Of a stretch of DNA of 64,000 bases, positions 20,199 to 32,469 are shown piece by piece. Source of the DNA: Cyanoderma ruficeps. Its lineage: Eukaryota; Chordata; Aves; Passeriformes; Timaliidae. Every line of letters starts with the position of its first letter. The stretch's first letter is position 1. The stretch covers positions 2,696,748 through 2,760,747 of the forward strand of contig VZDJ01000049.1 in NCBI GenBank assembly GCA_008694505.1. Direction: 5' to 3'. The notes under the pieces are model-generated. The model made no database searches, was not told where the DNA came from, and was given only the letters and a program-made list of their open reading frames with translations. The translations under genes were made by a program, and so were the position numbers.

Positions 20199-23100
20199 CA
20201 AACTCTAGTATCTGGATCTTAATGATTAATAATTCTGCATGGTTAGGATGCCAGAGTAAACATAATAAACACTTTTCTTTTAACCAATTGACTTAAGTTT
20301 TCCGTGGCCAATAAAGTTTGAAGAATTTTCTTTGGATCCAGTTACACCAGCATTGCCTGGGAGGGAGGACAGTCCACCCTATACCCACAGAGCTGACAAA
20401 ACAAATGGCCTAGAGAGCTCCAAAATGTGTTTTTCACATCAGCGAGGAGATTTTTAATGGTGATGTAACAATGTCAAGCATCATAAACAGGGCTGGGAGG
20501 AACATACCTGACCTGCCCTGAGCTGTGTGGAAATGGAGGCAGGAGCTGTGGGCTGGGGGATCACTTGGAATTTTACTGCCTCCCTAACTTAGAATGGCAG
20601 AACTGGAGGGGAAAAAAAAACCACAAATGAAGGGCAAATCAATTCAGACACGGTTTTAAAAATAAGACCTCAACCGGTTTCAAATTTTTAACGGCTTCTG
20701 ACATTTTGGAGGCTTTTGCTAATTCTCCAAAGCCTTAAAAGCACTGTTCCTCTCACTGGCCTGTTCCAATTTCCATTCAGATGCCACTTCTGTTATTTAA
20801 GCATCCCTCTAAAAATGCCAAAAATATTAATCAAGCCACGACTCGTGCCAAAGAGCTCGGGTGATTTCTATTATATTTGGAGACTGAGAATCAACCAACC
20901 GTTCAGCTCAACGCCAGAGGAATGTTTCACGTTTAGATTATGATGCTTAATGCTGCAAAAGACCGATTTTGCTGATTTTGTTGGGGTGGTGTGTGAGGTT
21001 CAAGGTGGAGCAATGTGAGAATGGATGCGTGCAGCTGGTGTCTTGCCCTCATTCTGCAAATAATGAGGGGTTTTGCAAATTTCCTCTGCTCCCATATCTC
21101 TCTCCTGATCAAACTGGACTTTGTGGGCTGCCCCAAATCCAGGTCAGGTATGAAAGGAGATTATTTAAAAATGGATGGCTCGGAGAACTCCGGTGACTTT
21201 GCTGGGCGTTGGTTGGGAAAGGGACAGCAGCCTCCACGTGGTCGGTGGCGAGGAGCAAAAGGTCACGGTCACATCTGGAAAAGACACAGCTGGATCCAGG
21301 ACAGGAGGGCCCTCTGTTTACACAGCTGGCTGTGGCCAAACCTGTCCTGGCTGTCACCTGGGCTGGATCTGTCTCTCCTGCACCTGGGGCTCTGTGAGGG
21401 TCCTGCTGTGCCCGAGCAATGCCGCTGTGCCACTGCCGGCGTCCAGCTCTCTGAAGGTGTGTCCAGCTCCCTCAGAAAGCTGGAAAAGGGATTGACATCC
21501 CCAAAACATTAAAGAAAAAGCCATGATTCAGCCAAGTCAAAAAAGCCCTAGCAGATTTTTTGTTTGGATGTGCTCATGGCCCAACTGGTTTAACAGAACT
21601 CCAATGACACAATGCTTTCATGTCCAATATTTCATTTTCCTTCCCCCACACAGCACAGGCAGAACGTTCCCCACCTGCATCATCTGATAGCAAAAGCCCT
21701 GAATTTGTCTGTCTGGATAGTGCAATTTCTTCCCCCTCAGCATCCAGCCCAGATCACACCTAATAAGTGTTGAAAAGCCCAACCCTTGCAGGTTTTCTGT
21801 CAGCAGGCACAACATCTGTTCTGATAACAACAGCTGGGCACTGATCCACATCTGGCACATGCAAGGGCTTCCCTTTGCTCCTGTTCCTTCTTCCACACTC
21901 TGATTTTTGGTGGATGGCAGAAGCCAGGAGGAATTACAGGAGATTTGGAGCTCAATTTAAATGCTGGGAGTTGATGGAACGGATGAACACCTACAGCAGC
22001 TCTGAATTCCTGCACCAGTGACTGGATTTCCTGGAGAAAATAAACCCAAAGGGAATTGTTTCCTCTTTGCTCCCACGCCATGGGTCAGGCTCACCTCTCC
22101 TGCTGTAACACCTCCAGGGAAATGCTGATGTGGGGCTGTGGGGGCCCATCTGCATCTGAGCTGTGACTCTCCTGGAAAAGCGGGTGTCCCTGGTTGTCCT
22201 TTTCTACTGAACAGGACTGGATAGGGAGACTTCTGACAAGTCACCAACTTATTCATATTTTATGCCTTGGAAGGATTTTTTTAAAGGAAGGGGAAGAAAA
22301 ACTGGGTTAAAACCAGCCCTTGACTGAGGTCTCCATTAAGCCACAACTTGGAACCACCTTCTCATATTTTGCTGTGCTGCCCAAACAAATCCAAGAGCTC
22401 TCAAGGCGAGGACTGAGCTGGAAGCCTGGCGTGTGTCAGGGCCTTTATTCACCCCATTTATCCCAACCCGGGATGACTCCAATGGTTTCATACAATGGCT
22501 CTTTGTAGGCTGTGACAGCCCATCCCCGTGTGGGGATGCTGAGCCATCCCGGGCTCCTGAGGGTGAGTTCACTCCTGGGCTGGAGCCGTGGGTGTCTTTC
22601 CCCTGGGACAATCCAGTTCCATCCAACAGACTTTCTCATTGTGCTCCACAACTGTACTCGTGGCGAGGGGAATGCTGGTGACTTGGAACAATTTTTTTAA
22701 ATTTTTTTTCTTCCAAGAATAACACTGATTCCAGCTCATCGTCTTGGAATTAACTCGTATCAGGATGTATGGAGCAGAGCGAGGATGGGGATAAACAGAA
22801 AATCATTGACACAGGGGCGATTCCTGCGGAAACAAACCGAACATTCAAACCCTCCGGAACACTTTGAAACAAAATCTGCAACAATCTGGGCCAGGGTTGG
22901 CAGCAAAAAGGTATTCCAGACCTTCCACAATGGTTTTTCCATGATCTTACAAGGAGCTCATTGTCCAATACGAGCTGTTATGCATTCAAACAAGGAGAAC
23001 TCTTCCAAGCCTGAATGCATTGTTCTTTTGTTCCAGGCGCTTTGTGTCAGTGAAGTCATGGCGAGGCACTGAGGCCTCGGCCTCGCAGCAAACACTGGCT

Positions 23101-23260
23101 GTGATGGGATATTTCCACTTGGCTCCCCTCCCAGTGGCTCCTGCTGGAGCATTGTTCTCCCAGACCTTCATCCATAAAAAGTGACAAGGGCACAACACCT
23201 ACTTCCCCTAAGCCCTCTGCTTTTGGCGTCTGCGCCCCAAAACGGTGACATGGTGTTCCC
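20199..23260. other. Non-coding, no recognised element
   Basis: About 3 kb of mixed, mostly AT-moderate sequence. Short frames such as 21015-21512 (+) and 21957-22256 (-) have no recognised domain. I see no interspersed repeat, tRNA or tandem array here. Confidence 0.5.
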
Positions 23261-23500
23261 AAAACGCTCCCAAATCCTGCAGGATCGTTCCTGCCCTTTC
23301 TACCAGGCTCAACTTTCTCATCCCTGTGATCCTGAGAGTAATTAACGCTCCTTGCCTCGGCCTGGAATGCTTCAAAACGCTCGGAGTGGTGGGAGCTGAT
23401 GTTCTACCAGCCCAACTCCTACGAAACGCTCCAGCTTATCTCCAAAGAAACTATTTCGCCGTGTTCCAGTGTCACTTTATTCATCTTTTAAACGCTCCTA
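23261..23500. other. Cluster of five AACGCTC motifs
   Basis: The 7-mer AACGCTC begins at 23263, 23344, 23376, 23425 and 23491, always in the same orientation and mostly within AAACGCTC(C). Spacings are 81, 32, 49 and 66, so it is not a simple tandem repeat. In CpG-poor DNA five copies in about 235 bases is far above chance. It could be a binding-site cluster or the relic of a decayed repeat. Confidence 0.6.
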
Positions 23501-25500
23501 GCAGCAAACTGCTTCGTTTGGCACCAGAGCAAAGTCCTCGGGCTGCGTGAGCTGCCAAGGAGCTCCTCGGGCTGTGCCAGCCCTCGCCAGCTGAGCCTTG
23601 TACCAGCAATGGCTTCAGTGTTCCTGCCCTTCCAACCCCCTGAGGGTCCCTTCAAGTCTCAGACGGAGGCTGCACAAGAAACTCAACATAAAAACTCAGA
23701 CTGTAAATTTGACTTTTCCTTGGTCTCCAATCGGGACCATAAATCAAGCCCAGATTTGCTTTGAACTTGGTGGCGCTTGCCCCAGAAAGTTCAGGAACTT
23801 TAACGATCCTCTGGGACGGAGTCAAGCCCATTTTAGAGCGTTTGCAAAGCAAACATCAAGCTGGATGAATTTGATGTGGTTTCGCTACGTGCCTTTGGCA
23901 CAGCTCTGGCCAAGGCTGACAAGGGCCCGGTTCGAGTTGAAATGAAGATAAACCGGGCACTGGGCTGATGTCATCGGACAACAAGCAAGCAAACAAACAA
24001 GCCGATGGCATCTCTGAGATTTACTTGGTTTCACTTTGCTCGAACTTTATCAGCACAACTGGACGGTTCTCCTTTCCTCTGCAGTGATGTAAATCAGGAG
24101 CCCAGCCATGCTTTGGCTGTGATGGTTATCAGGCTCAGATAAAGCTTTTCAGATCTTTTCTCTGTGGACTTGGAATGTCTGGCCAAACGCAGATTTGGAT
24201 CCAAGTTAATGGGCTCTCTGTGAAAATGCTGGAGAGCCCCAAAGGCATCTGTGTTACTCTGCCACGCTGGGACAGGGGAGGTTTTGAAACAGAGCTTTGC
24301 TGTTCAAATAGGAGCTGCTGCTGTCGTTTCTCAGGTGATCCTCATTGCTTTCAACCAGGGAAAACTGAAAGTAATCAGAGTAAAAAGTTGTTCCACTGCG
24401 AGGTGAACGTGCAGCTCCCAGCTTTATCCTCCAAAACGCGGCTGGAGTCTCTTCTAAACATTCTCAGTGTAGCTGACCATTAATGCTGAGACAAAACAAG
24501 AGAGAGAATGTATTTTTTTGTGGTTTATAAATACACGCTATGTCCAAAAATCTTACAGCATGTTTCAGATGGGCTTGCCAAGTGTTCCCGGCACTTATCT
24601 GAAAATGTGCCTTTCGGCTTCGCAAAAGTTCTAAAATTATCCCAGCACATACATGCATTTATACATTTCCAAGTCAGGTGGGACCTTAGAATAATCCTGC
24701 CTAACCTCCTTTTATTGGGAGGTGACTTTTTAAAGCTGTTTTTCTTTCTTGAGGCTGAAGTCTCGCAGAATTCTGCATGGAAGGGCTGAGCTGAAATCAT
24801 CAGCCTGGTTTCCAAGTGTGGATATTGTCAGGGTTGTGCTTCTTGTTCTGCTTTGCCCGAAGCACTCGCGCCTGGAAGTGTTAATAAATTGTCATGGAAT
24901 AACGAGCCCAAGTCCGTGGAAACCTTTCTGAAACATGAAGCTCATGCCATGAATCGCAGTTTAAAGCATATCCCAATGTCAGAGGGCACGTTTTGGAGTA
25001 GCTGCCGTGGTTTTATTCACAAATTCTGTGGGGGGAACCACCAGAATCCACATATTTAAACCCAGGGCTTGTTTACCCGTCTCTCGCTCCCATATCCCAG
25101 CATAATTTGATTTATATCAGTAGCAACAATGATGTCTCTGGTGGTTTAAGCAGAAATTTCCCATGTTCCATAGGTAAACATTGTGCTTTTGGTGATTTGT
25201 TTAATTGATTTGTTAATTACGCAGTTTTTATCTGTTCATTTTGAGCTTTGTGCAGATTTCAAGTTTTGTTTTGCAAGTTTTTTCACGCTTTTCTGTGTTT
25301 TTTTAGGCTACCAACCTTGGGTGGTATCACCCCACAAATGACTGGTGAAAACTGGTTAAAATCTCTTGGCTTTAATGGAACTGTGAGGTTGTCAAAGGTT
25401 ATGGAAATGGTCAGGAAGACCCAGAAATGTAAGAGTCAGAAATCCACTGAGAATTCCTGATAAGCGCAGCTACATCTGGAGAGGAACTACGTGTAACAAA
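23501..25500. other. Non-coding, no recognised element
   Basis: A T run ending in AG near 25299-25306 looks like a splice acceptor followed by an open frame to about 25460. No known protein family is evident and no donor is convincing. Nothing else recognised. Confidence 0.45.
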
Positions 25501-27572
25501 TTCCTTACATTAACATTTAGTTAAGGGATACAGAGAGTTTTCATCCAAATGCAGCATTTCCATTTAAATTCATGCTCTGTTTTTCACTCAAAAAAGAAGC
25601 TATAAAGGAAACAATCTGTTCTCAGATTCAACAGGAGGAAATTGAGGCCTGAATCTGCAGCCATGTAACTCAGCTCGCGCAAACACTTCCACTGTTCCAC
25701 TGCTTTCAGCAAAGATCTTCACGCAGGAGAACTGCTCACACGGATAATTGCTCCTGAGATCAGGCAATCTGGGTTGGTTAGTGAAATAAGGGCACTAAAT
25801 CATTCTCTAATCTATATTGTTCTTTTTGACTGCCAAAGTGCTAGCCGTATTTATTTTTTATAATCCTGATAAGGAAACATTCCTAAAACATTACCCCCCA
25901 AAAAAAAATCCAGCTCGAGTGAGAGGACAAAGTGAAACAAACATCCCTCAGCCTTCCTCCGCTCTGCCGCTGCTCTTTAAATAGCCAACCCCAGCCTCTG
26001 TCAAAGCACACTTTGGGTGGTTGTACAGCAAGTAGCTCCACGAGATGGGATTGGAAAATCCTCCAAGGCCCTGTATCAGCAGGCTCTGGCTCTTTGAGCT
26101 CTTCCCTGCTCCTGCCTTTGGAAGGAGCCGTGCCCTGAGAACGTCTAATCCGCGGCGACCCCGAGCGCCGTCCCTCGGGGAGCTCCCTCCCCTCGTTATC
26201 GTGTGCTGGCCGTGTCAGAGGTGAGAGGGGAAAATGTGCGACCCCAAACCAATCCCCAGCCCCTGTCTCGGTCAAAACTTATCTGCAATCGCAGCCCAGG
26301 CAGGATCCAGATGTAGCAAAACCTTTCTTATTAGCGTGGAGTTTGTGGACGGGGAGCAAAGTCGGACACCGCCTGCTAAATTTGGCCAGAATTTGCTTGA
26401 AACTTTGGAAGATGTTTTCCATTCCTGGGTATTGACTTTGTAACGGGACCTGCCCAAGCTTTAACAGGCGTGAGAAATTTAAATATACAAGCCCCTCCGA
26501 CCCGGAGAAGGAAAACAGAATATTTTAAACAGTTGGGCAAGGGCAGAGGGTGGCAGGATTGGGAAGGAGCTTCTGGGCCTCTGGAAGGAGTCACCGTGAA
26601 GAGAGGAGGGATAACAACGCCCTCCTGCTCCAGAGCAAATGTTTCTGGGAGCAGGTTAATGCGAACCACACAGATATGGGATAGCCCAGGGGGGCCGGAG
26701 GAAGTTTCAATGCATTCTGAAAAGGTCACGCTACCACACTTCATTTTTATATTGCCACAGAGAAACCTCCTCCTCCACTTTAAAACCCTTTTTTTATTTA
26801 TGCACCTCCTCCCTGGAAAAAATTCCCAACAATGAGCGTACTGGATGATCTCCAAGCTGGATTGCTGTTGTCTGATCACTCCTTTTGGTTCTCCAGATAC
26901 CAGGTTGCTTCACTCTCATTCACCACATTCTTCCAAACACTCAAAGGAAAACTCTGGAGAAATACTGGGATGTATCTTCCAGAGGAGTTTTGTTGGACGT
27001 GAGTAATTCAATGTGCCGATGGAGAGCGTTGGGGCTGCTCCTTTCCCTTCGGTGGTTTATCCACACGGGGCAGTAGCAGAGGAAAACTCCAGAGTCTTGT
27101 GGGAGAAACGTTCCTGCCTTTGAGTTGTGGCGAGACCATTGATCATGTTGCTGATAAAGCAGCTTAGGCTGTGACAAGCAATTGGCCGCTGCAGTGTTTG
27201 CAGGGAGACATCAAGGCTTTGGAACACAACCCTGGGGATTAAAATAGCAAAAACTCCCTTTGAGAAGGAGCCCTTACAACGTGTGTTCCTTAAATAGACC
27301 CACGAGCAAGAAAATTAACCCTGTTTTACACGCGGCTGGAATGAGGGGAGTTACACCAATTTGTAAATTAGTGACAAAGTCACAGCTTGGGGGCTGAATC
27401 GCCTGGTTCTGAACAGGACAATTTTCCTGGTTGCTCTTCTATGTGTTGGAAAGAAAGGGATAAACCTGGAATGGTTTTAAATAAATTCATGGCCGGCTGG
27501 CTTTTTTTTTTTGGTGGCACACAGAACAGGGGAAATCAAGAAAGGCATGAACGTGGTCCCTCACCTTGCTGA
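25501..27572. other. Non-coding, with a small CpG-rich spot
   Basis: Mostly AT-moderate. A CpG-rich spot lies at about 26138-26215 ('ccgcggcgaccccgagcgcc'). Frames on both strands have no recognised domain. No interspersed repeat identified. Confidence 0.45.
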
Positions 27573-28859
27573 GGTAAGGAGTGAAGGAATAATACAAACA
27601 CAAACACCAAATTGGCTGCGATCACCTTTCATCCACCCTTGGACCTCACCCACATCAGCACTGTGTTCCTAAAGGGAAAATGAGGATGAAAAGTGTCTGG
27701 CAATGTGAAAAAGAGTCAATACCACACTAAAATAGTGGAATTGCACCGTGAATGCTTGTTTTGTCACCTCTGGAAATGTCCATTTTGCCACTCATCATAA
27801 AGGTAGAGAAGCACAGCACGATTTATTCAAGCCTTCATGAACTTGTTCTCTGCTGAATGCTGACAGCTTGATGATATTTTCCAAGATCCACTGGCTTCTC
27901 CTAGAGAAGGAGTCAGGTCAGGCTCATATGTAAAACTATATTCATCCCTAAATTTGATCACTTTTAGTTAATGAGCTGAGCAAGGCAATAGTTTATTGGC
28001 AAATAAATTGGTCACCAAAAAGTGCAGTTTCGGAGAGGTCCTGATAGCTGGAAGATATTATTTCTGGTCCAATGGATTGTTTTGGAAACACCAACATTTG
28101 TCATTTCGACTTGTTGAATTGTCACGTTTTGGGGTTTTTGTGAGGAAAGGCCTCTGAAACACAGAGGAAAGAAGGGGATCTCCAGTATCACAGAGAAAAT
28201 GTGACCACAGCAGGCAGATATTTTACAGACAATTCAAGAGCTTCCTCAAAGTGCTCCATTTAGGACCAGGAATTAATACTTTGCCTCTGGAAGTCTGTTA
28301 GCAGGGGTGACTTGGGTCCCATGAGCACCACTGTGTGTTATCCTTCAATACATGATTTCTCTTTACTAATTCAAAGCAAGGTATTTTTTTTCCTGATGAA
28401 GGAGAAAAATAATATGCTGTGAGAGGAGTCTTTTTCTCCCCAAAACCTCCAGTTAAGAATGTCATAAATGGATATCTGAAGTTCAGCTACTGTCAGGAGT
28501 CCATATTAAGACTCTTGTTTTTGCAGGGAAAAAAATAAATTAAATATTTAAATGTAAGTAGTAGGAAAGTGCTTTGATTTTGTCAGCTGGGAGCATCTCA
28601 GAGTCAGTAGAAAACAGGACTGAGCAGGTGCCCAAACTCTGGGCACATGCTGAAATGCTTTGCTGCTGTCTGACCCTAAATGAGCAGCCTGACAAGCAGC
28701 TCTATTCAGGGTGGTCTTAAATCTCTTACTGGGAGCTGGTTTAAATCAGAGGGAGGGATGAGGCTGGGGAACATAAATGTTCTCTGGGGCCCATTTCGGT
28801 TTTTATGAGGAAGGTATTCCAGCCAGAAGGAAAGGGCTAAGATCAAGCCCAGCCATCTT
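27573..28859. other. AT-rich, stop-dense desert sequence
   Basis: No open frame of 60 or more codons exists on either strand from about 27573 to 30053, the longest such interval in the window. No repeats recognised here. Confidence 0.6.
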
Positions 28860-29110
28860 CCAGGTGAGGCTGCAGCCTTTTAAACCCCTCTGCGAGGGCC
28901 CTTAATAACTTTGCCATGTGTAAACATCCCCGATGCTTTTCTCCTGAGCTCAGAGTGACAACCAGAGCGGGGAGGGAGCGGCTGCTCGACACTTTTTGAC
29001 GTCAGTTCTCATAATCCTGAGCGGTTGATGACCGTGACACTCCAGAAAGTGGGTATCACATGTCACTGCAGACCAGCACCCAGGGCTGTCAGGGCTGCCT
29101 CACCCCTCTG
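28860..29110. promoter_or_regulatory. Candidate regulatory element with perfect CRE
   Basis: A perfect palindromic cAMP-response-type site TGACGTCA lies at 28997-29004, in a local CpG patch ('gagcggggagggagcggctg' at 28963) within otherwise AT-rich sequence. Further nearby motifs include 'gcggttgatgaccgtgacac'. No TATA box is in register and there is no ORF. Enhancer identity is inference. Confidence 0.35.
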
Positions 29111-29122
29111 AGTTTACTCGGC

Positions 29123-29155
29123 TTTTTTTTTTTTCTTTTTTTTTCTTTTTTTTTT
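29123..29155. repeat. T-rich tract
   Basis: About 33 bases of T with two C interruptions. Confidence 0.9.
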
Positions 29156-29156
29156 A

Positions 29157-29642
29157 GGCCCGTAATGAGCCAGGCACAATTTAACCCTTTAACCTCTCCC
29201 CACACGGGTCACATTTCAGCCCAATAGAGGACACACACCAAGCGGCTCATGTTTATTTTCCAATTGTCATTTTCGGTTTACCTTGAAGAACCTGATCTTT
29301 AAGCTGGTAACAAATAGCTACTGAAACCAGCTGAGGATTATTTATTATTTTTTTTTTTCCCCCCATCAATAAACCAGTCAGCCCCGAAAAAGACCCCATG
29401 AGACTGTGGAACATTTGCTTCCCACGTCAGCTGAGGAGCTTCCCAAAACAGCCAAAGACAAAGCACGTCAGATGGCTTTTATATTCCTGCTTTGCTCCGG
29501 CCATGCTGGGTCATCAAGGGATATAAAATGTATCAGACTCAGCTAATTTAATTTTCAGGCAGAAAGAACATTTTATTAAAGGCGCTCTGATTATCTGTGC
29601 CGCTGCAGCCTGAGCCAATGGACATCAAAGTCATCGATTGCC
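29157..29642. promoter_or_regulatory. Candidate conserved non-coding block
   Basis: Motif-dense AT-moderate sequence. It has two CACGTCAG octamers in direct orientation at 29423-29430 and 29464-29471 (41 bp apart, about four helical turns). A TCF/LEF-type CATCAAAG lies at 29623-29630 next to ATCGAT, and a CCAAT at about 29615. No coding potential. Conservation is untested. Confidence 0.35.
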
Positions 29643-29890
29643 CTCAGCAAACCTCTGTGTATTTAAATTCTTTAATGCAGTTTAAGATTTTATTTTAGCG
29701 CCTTGAATTCCCAAACAGGTATATTGTTGTTAAGTTCTTTATTTAAATAGGTATATTGATTTACACCTCAGCAAACTTCCATGTATTTAAATTCTTTAAG
29801 GGAGTTTAGGACTTTATTTTAGCGCCTTGAATTCCCAAACGGGTAAATTGTTGTTAAGTTCTTGGTTTAAATTGGTATATTGATCTATAC
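29643..29890. repeat. Tandem duplication, 124-bp unit, two copies
   Basis: Copy 1 begins at 29643 and copy 2 at 29767, both with CTCAGCAAAC. They share 'gtatttaaattcttta', 'ttattttagcgccttgaatt', 'cccaaac' and 'attgttgttaagttctt'. By eye about 90% identical with no indels. Both are AT-rich and non-coding. This is a local segmental duplication, not a known satellite to me. Confidence 0.95.
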
Positions 29891-30677
29891 CCCGAGCACA
29901 ATTTCTTGAGTTTATCCAGATAAAGAGAGATGCCAGAGATAACACCCCCAAAGGTCTGCCCAGGGACCAGATGTATCTCACACTCTGAAAAGTCTGATTT
30001 TTTTTCTCTCAAAAGTCTCATCGAACCTGTTTGATAGCAGAATTATGGAGAATTTATGGTGATATGAAGCTCTCAGAAAAAAAAAAAATCAAGAAATCCC
30101 TCAGGAATCTGTATCCATGGCTCCAGAGTCCTGTCCCAGCACCACAAGTGTGGAAATTGGTTCTGGATTGAGCCTCTAGGCCGGTCTGATTTAATCTGTG
30201 GACTGTGTTCATATGGATGGTGAGAGAGAACTTTGCAGGAAGCCCAAACCCGAGCAGCACCACATCCCAACGTGCAATTTCTGAGGCAGAATCAACGCAG
30301 GCACCATTTACCACACGTAACCTCCCATCAGCTGAGAATCCCAAACTTCCATGGAAAACATCCTCTGCCGTCTGATTTAACTGGACCCAAAGGCCGACAT
30401 TTGAATGTTGCCCATTTTGTGGCGCTCCCCAAGTTTGGGGCTTCTCCCTTTCGCTGTAACACAAAATTAAAGCTTTGTAAAAATCCCCACGGCTGAGTCA
30501 CTGCTCTAAGTGCTTCCACATTTCTTCCCCACTTCCTACCGTGTGCTTTGGACGCAGGTTTGTGCAGTTAGGTGCCAGCAGAGCAGGCAGATGTGCAACG
30601 GGACCATCCTGATGGGCTCCCTGCACCCCTCTGCTCCAACCTTCCCTTCCCGCATGGCAAACATCCAGAATCCGAAG
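29891..30677. other. Non-coding, no recognised element
   Basis: The minus-strand frame 30054-30464 (136 codons) has no recognised domain and no family resemblance that I can name. A 12-base A run sits at 30077-30088. Confidence 0.45.
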
Positions 30678-30797
30678 AGTTTGAGCAACCTGGTCTAGTG
30701 GAAGGTGTGGACCTTAAATTCTAGTTCTAGTGGAACTCAGTGGACTTTAAATTCCCCTCCAACCCAAACCGTTCCACGATTTTGTGATTCTGTGATC
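30678..30797 (+). mobile_element. CR1 LINE 3'-end fragment
   Basis: 'gtttgagcaacctggtctag' plus 'tggaaggtg' is followed by 'ctccaacccaaaccgttcca' and relics of the ATTCTGTG terminal repeats ('cgattttgtgattctgtg'). The middle is abnormal: where the CR1 body should read about 'tccctgcccatggcagggg', there is a small internal duplication of a GGACCTTAAATTC-like segment. Confidence 0.9.
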
Positions 30798-32441
30798 ACG
30801 CAAGAGCTTTCAGAGCCGGCCTAATTATTCCGAGGAAAATTGCCCTTCCTGGTCACAGGAGACCTTTTCCCCTCTTCCAGATGCTTTGGCTTTGGTGGGT
30901 AGGTGAAGCCCAAAGCTCTCCAGGAGGTGCAGGAGGTTTTAGCCACACAATTTGCTTTGAAGTCCAAGGGAGCCAGGCAGCCAAGCCCTGGCCGGCAGCT
31001 CCGGTTTGTGGCCTTTCCTCGCTCCGGCATTTATTGGTTTGGTGAGCCCTGTGAAACGCTCTTTGGGTGGCCTTGAACTTCCCCCACAAAAAAAAAACAA
31101 ACCCCAAAACAATTATAGCTGGCTCCAGGCTGGTAAACACTGAGCATGCAGAGCTGCTCTGGGCTCTGCCTTCCCCTCGGCCAAACCCTGCAGCCCCTCC
31201 GATAGCATCGAATGCGGGATGAGGTCACAGCTCCCGAAATCCCCCTGATCCTTACCCAAACACACCACAAACCCTTCCAACCCTCCGGATCCTATATAAA
31301 ATATCATGCTTAATAAGGCTATTGTATCACAGCAGGGCCTGGGTCTAAGCCCCCTAAATCCCAGCTATTTCCTTAGGCACCTATTATTTGGTTTTCTCTA
31401 ATGCGGGATTCTGGGGGTTGTTTGTACAGCACGTTTATGGTGCTGCACCTCGAAGGAAATTCTTTCTTCTAAGGACCAGAATCTTTTTGCTCCTGAATTT
31501 CCATCTTTTTTTTTTTTTTCCCTCTCAGTCCTTTTGCTTTAACTGAGCTGCAGTGCTTGGGAAGAGCTGGAAACACACGGTGACCTCACTTCTTTGGGAC
31601 ACGTCAGTTTGCTTGGTGTTATTTAGAAGAAATTTCACCCAGTCCACCTCGATGGACTTGGCTTTTCCTTCTCCTCAAAAAGCCCTTGAGAAATTTGTCA
31701 TTCAAACCATCAGTGCCCAGTTTTTACTCTGGAGCAAGACACTCCTGAGGCACAGGGTTTAATATCCATCACTGGAACATCAAAGCTCCTGAGGGTGTTC
31801 ACAGGACTCCTCCAGAAATGCTGGGAGGGCCCACATCGGGATAACCTGACATGAAAACGAAGCAATGGCAACTACTGAATGACAGGAGCAATATTTTGAC
31901 CAATTATTTTCGTTTTCTGCCTTTTATCCAAGAGAGGGGGTGGAAAAAAGCTGCGCAGAACGGTGTGAAAACAAACAGCAAAACTCATCCCTGCAGCCTC
32001 AGTCGACATCTCCTGTGACCTGGGAAAAATCCCCCCTTCCCCACATCTTCCCCTGCAGGCTTCCCTCTCTAATCTACTGCAGGGAACAAAAAAATTATTC
32101 AGGTACAGTTAGGTCAACAGAGGACTTACGAAGTCGATGAGGATGACAAATGTGACACTCTCCCCCCGCTGAACTCCTCTGCAGGCAGCTGAAGCCAATC
32201 CATCAGCAGATGCAGCAGCATTTGTTCCCCAAACATCTGCTCCGTATCAATATGCAAATCACACCGGGAGATTCTGATCTCGAAGCCTCACGGTTTTGTT
32301 GTTGTTGTTGTTTCAAGGAACTGGAACCAGCCACTGCTCAGAGTCACTTTTTGTTGGATTTCTGTCTCTTGCTGCAATACTCCTGCGATATTCAAATATT
32401 AACTCCTGAGGGTTATTCCAAGGAGTATTTTTAGCTTCTTC
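30798..32441. other. Non-coding, no recognised element
   Basis: Contains a 15-base T run near 31508-31521 and a short (TTG)n at 32296-32310. Minus-strand frames at 30853-31270 have no recognised domain. Confidence 0.5.
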
Positions 32442-32469
32442 TTTTTTTTTTTTTTTTTTTTTTTTTTTN
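32442..32469. repeat. Long T homopolymer ending in N
   Basis: About 27 T residues, with an ambiguous base at 32469. The homopolymer length is probably not reliable. Confidence 0.9.

Noticed and set aside
23899..23939. tRNA-like A-box/B-box pair ('tggcacagctctgg' and 'ggttcgagttg')
   Set aside because: The boxes are only about 30 bases apart, the B-box lacks its CC end, and no acceptor or anticodon stems pair, so it is neither a tRNA nor a supported SINE.
24668..24720. Possible degenerate CR1 ('ggtgggaccttagaataatc')
   Set aside because: Too short and diverged to separate from chance.
25290..25460. Candidate exon after a T-rich run ending in AG
   Set aside because: The translated segment matches no family I know and no convincing donor follows within the frame.
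30054..30464. 136-codon minus-strand ORF
   Set aside because: No recognisable domain, the antisense strand is also open, and no promoter or splice context was found.
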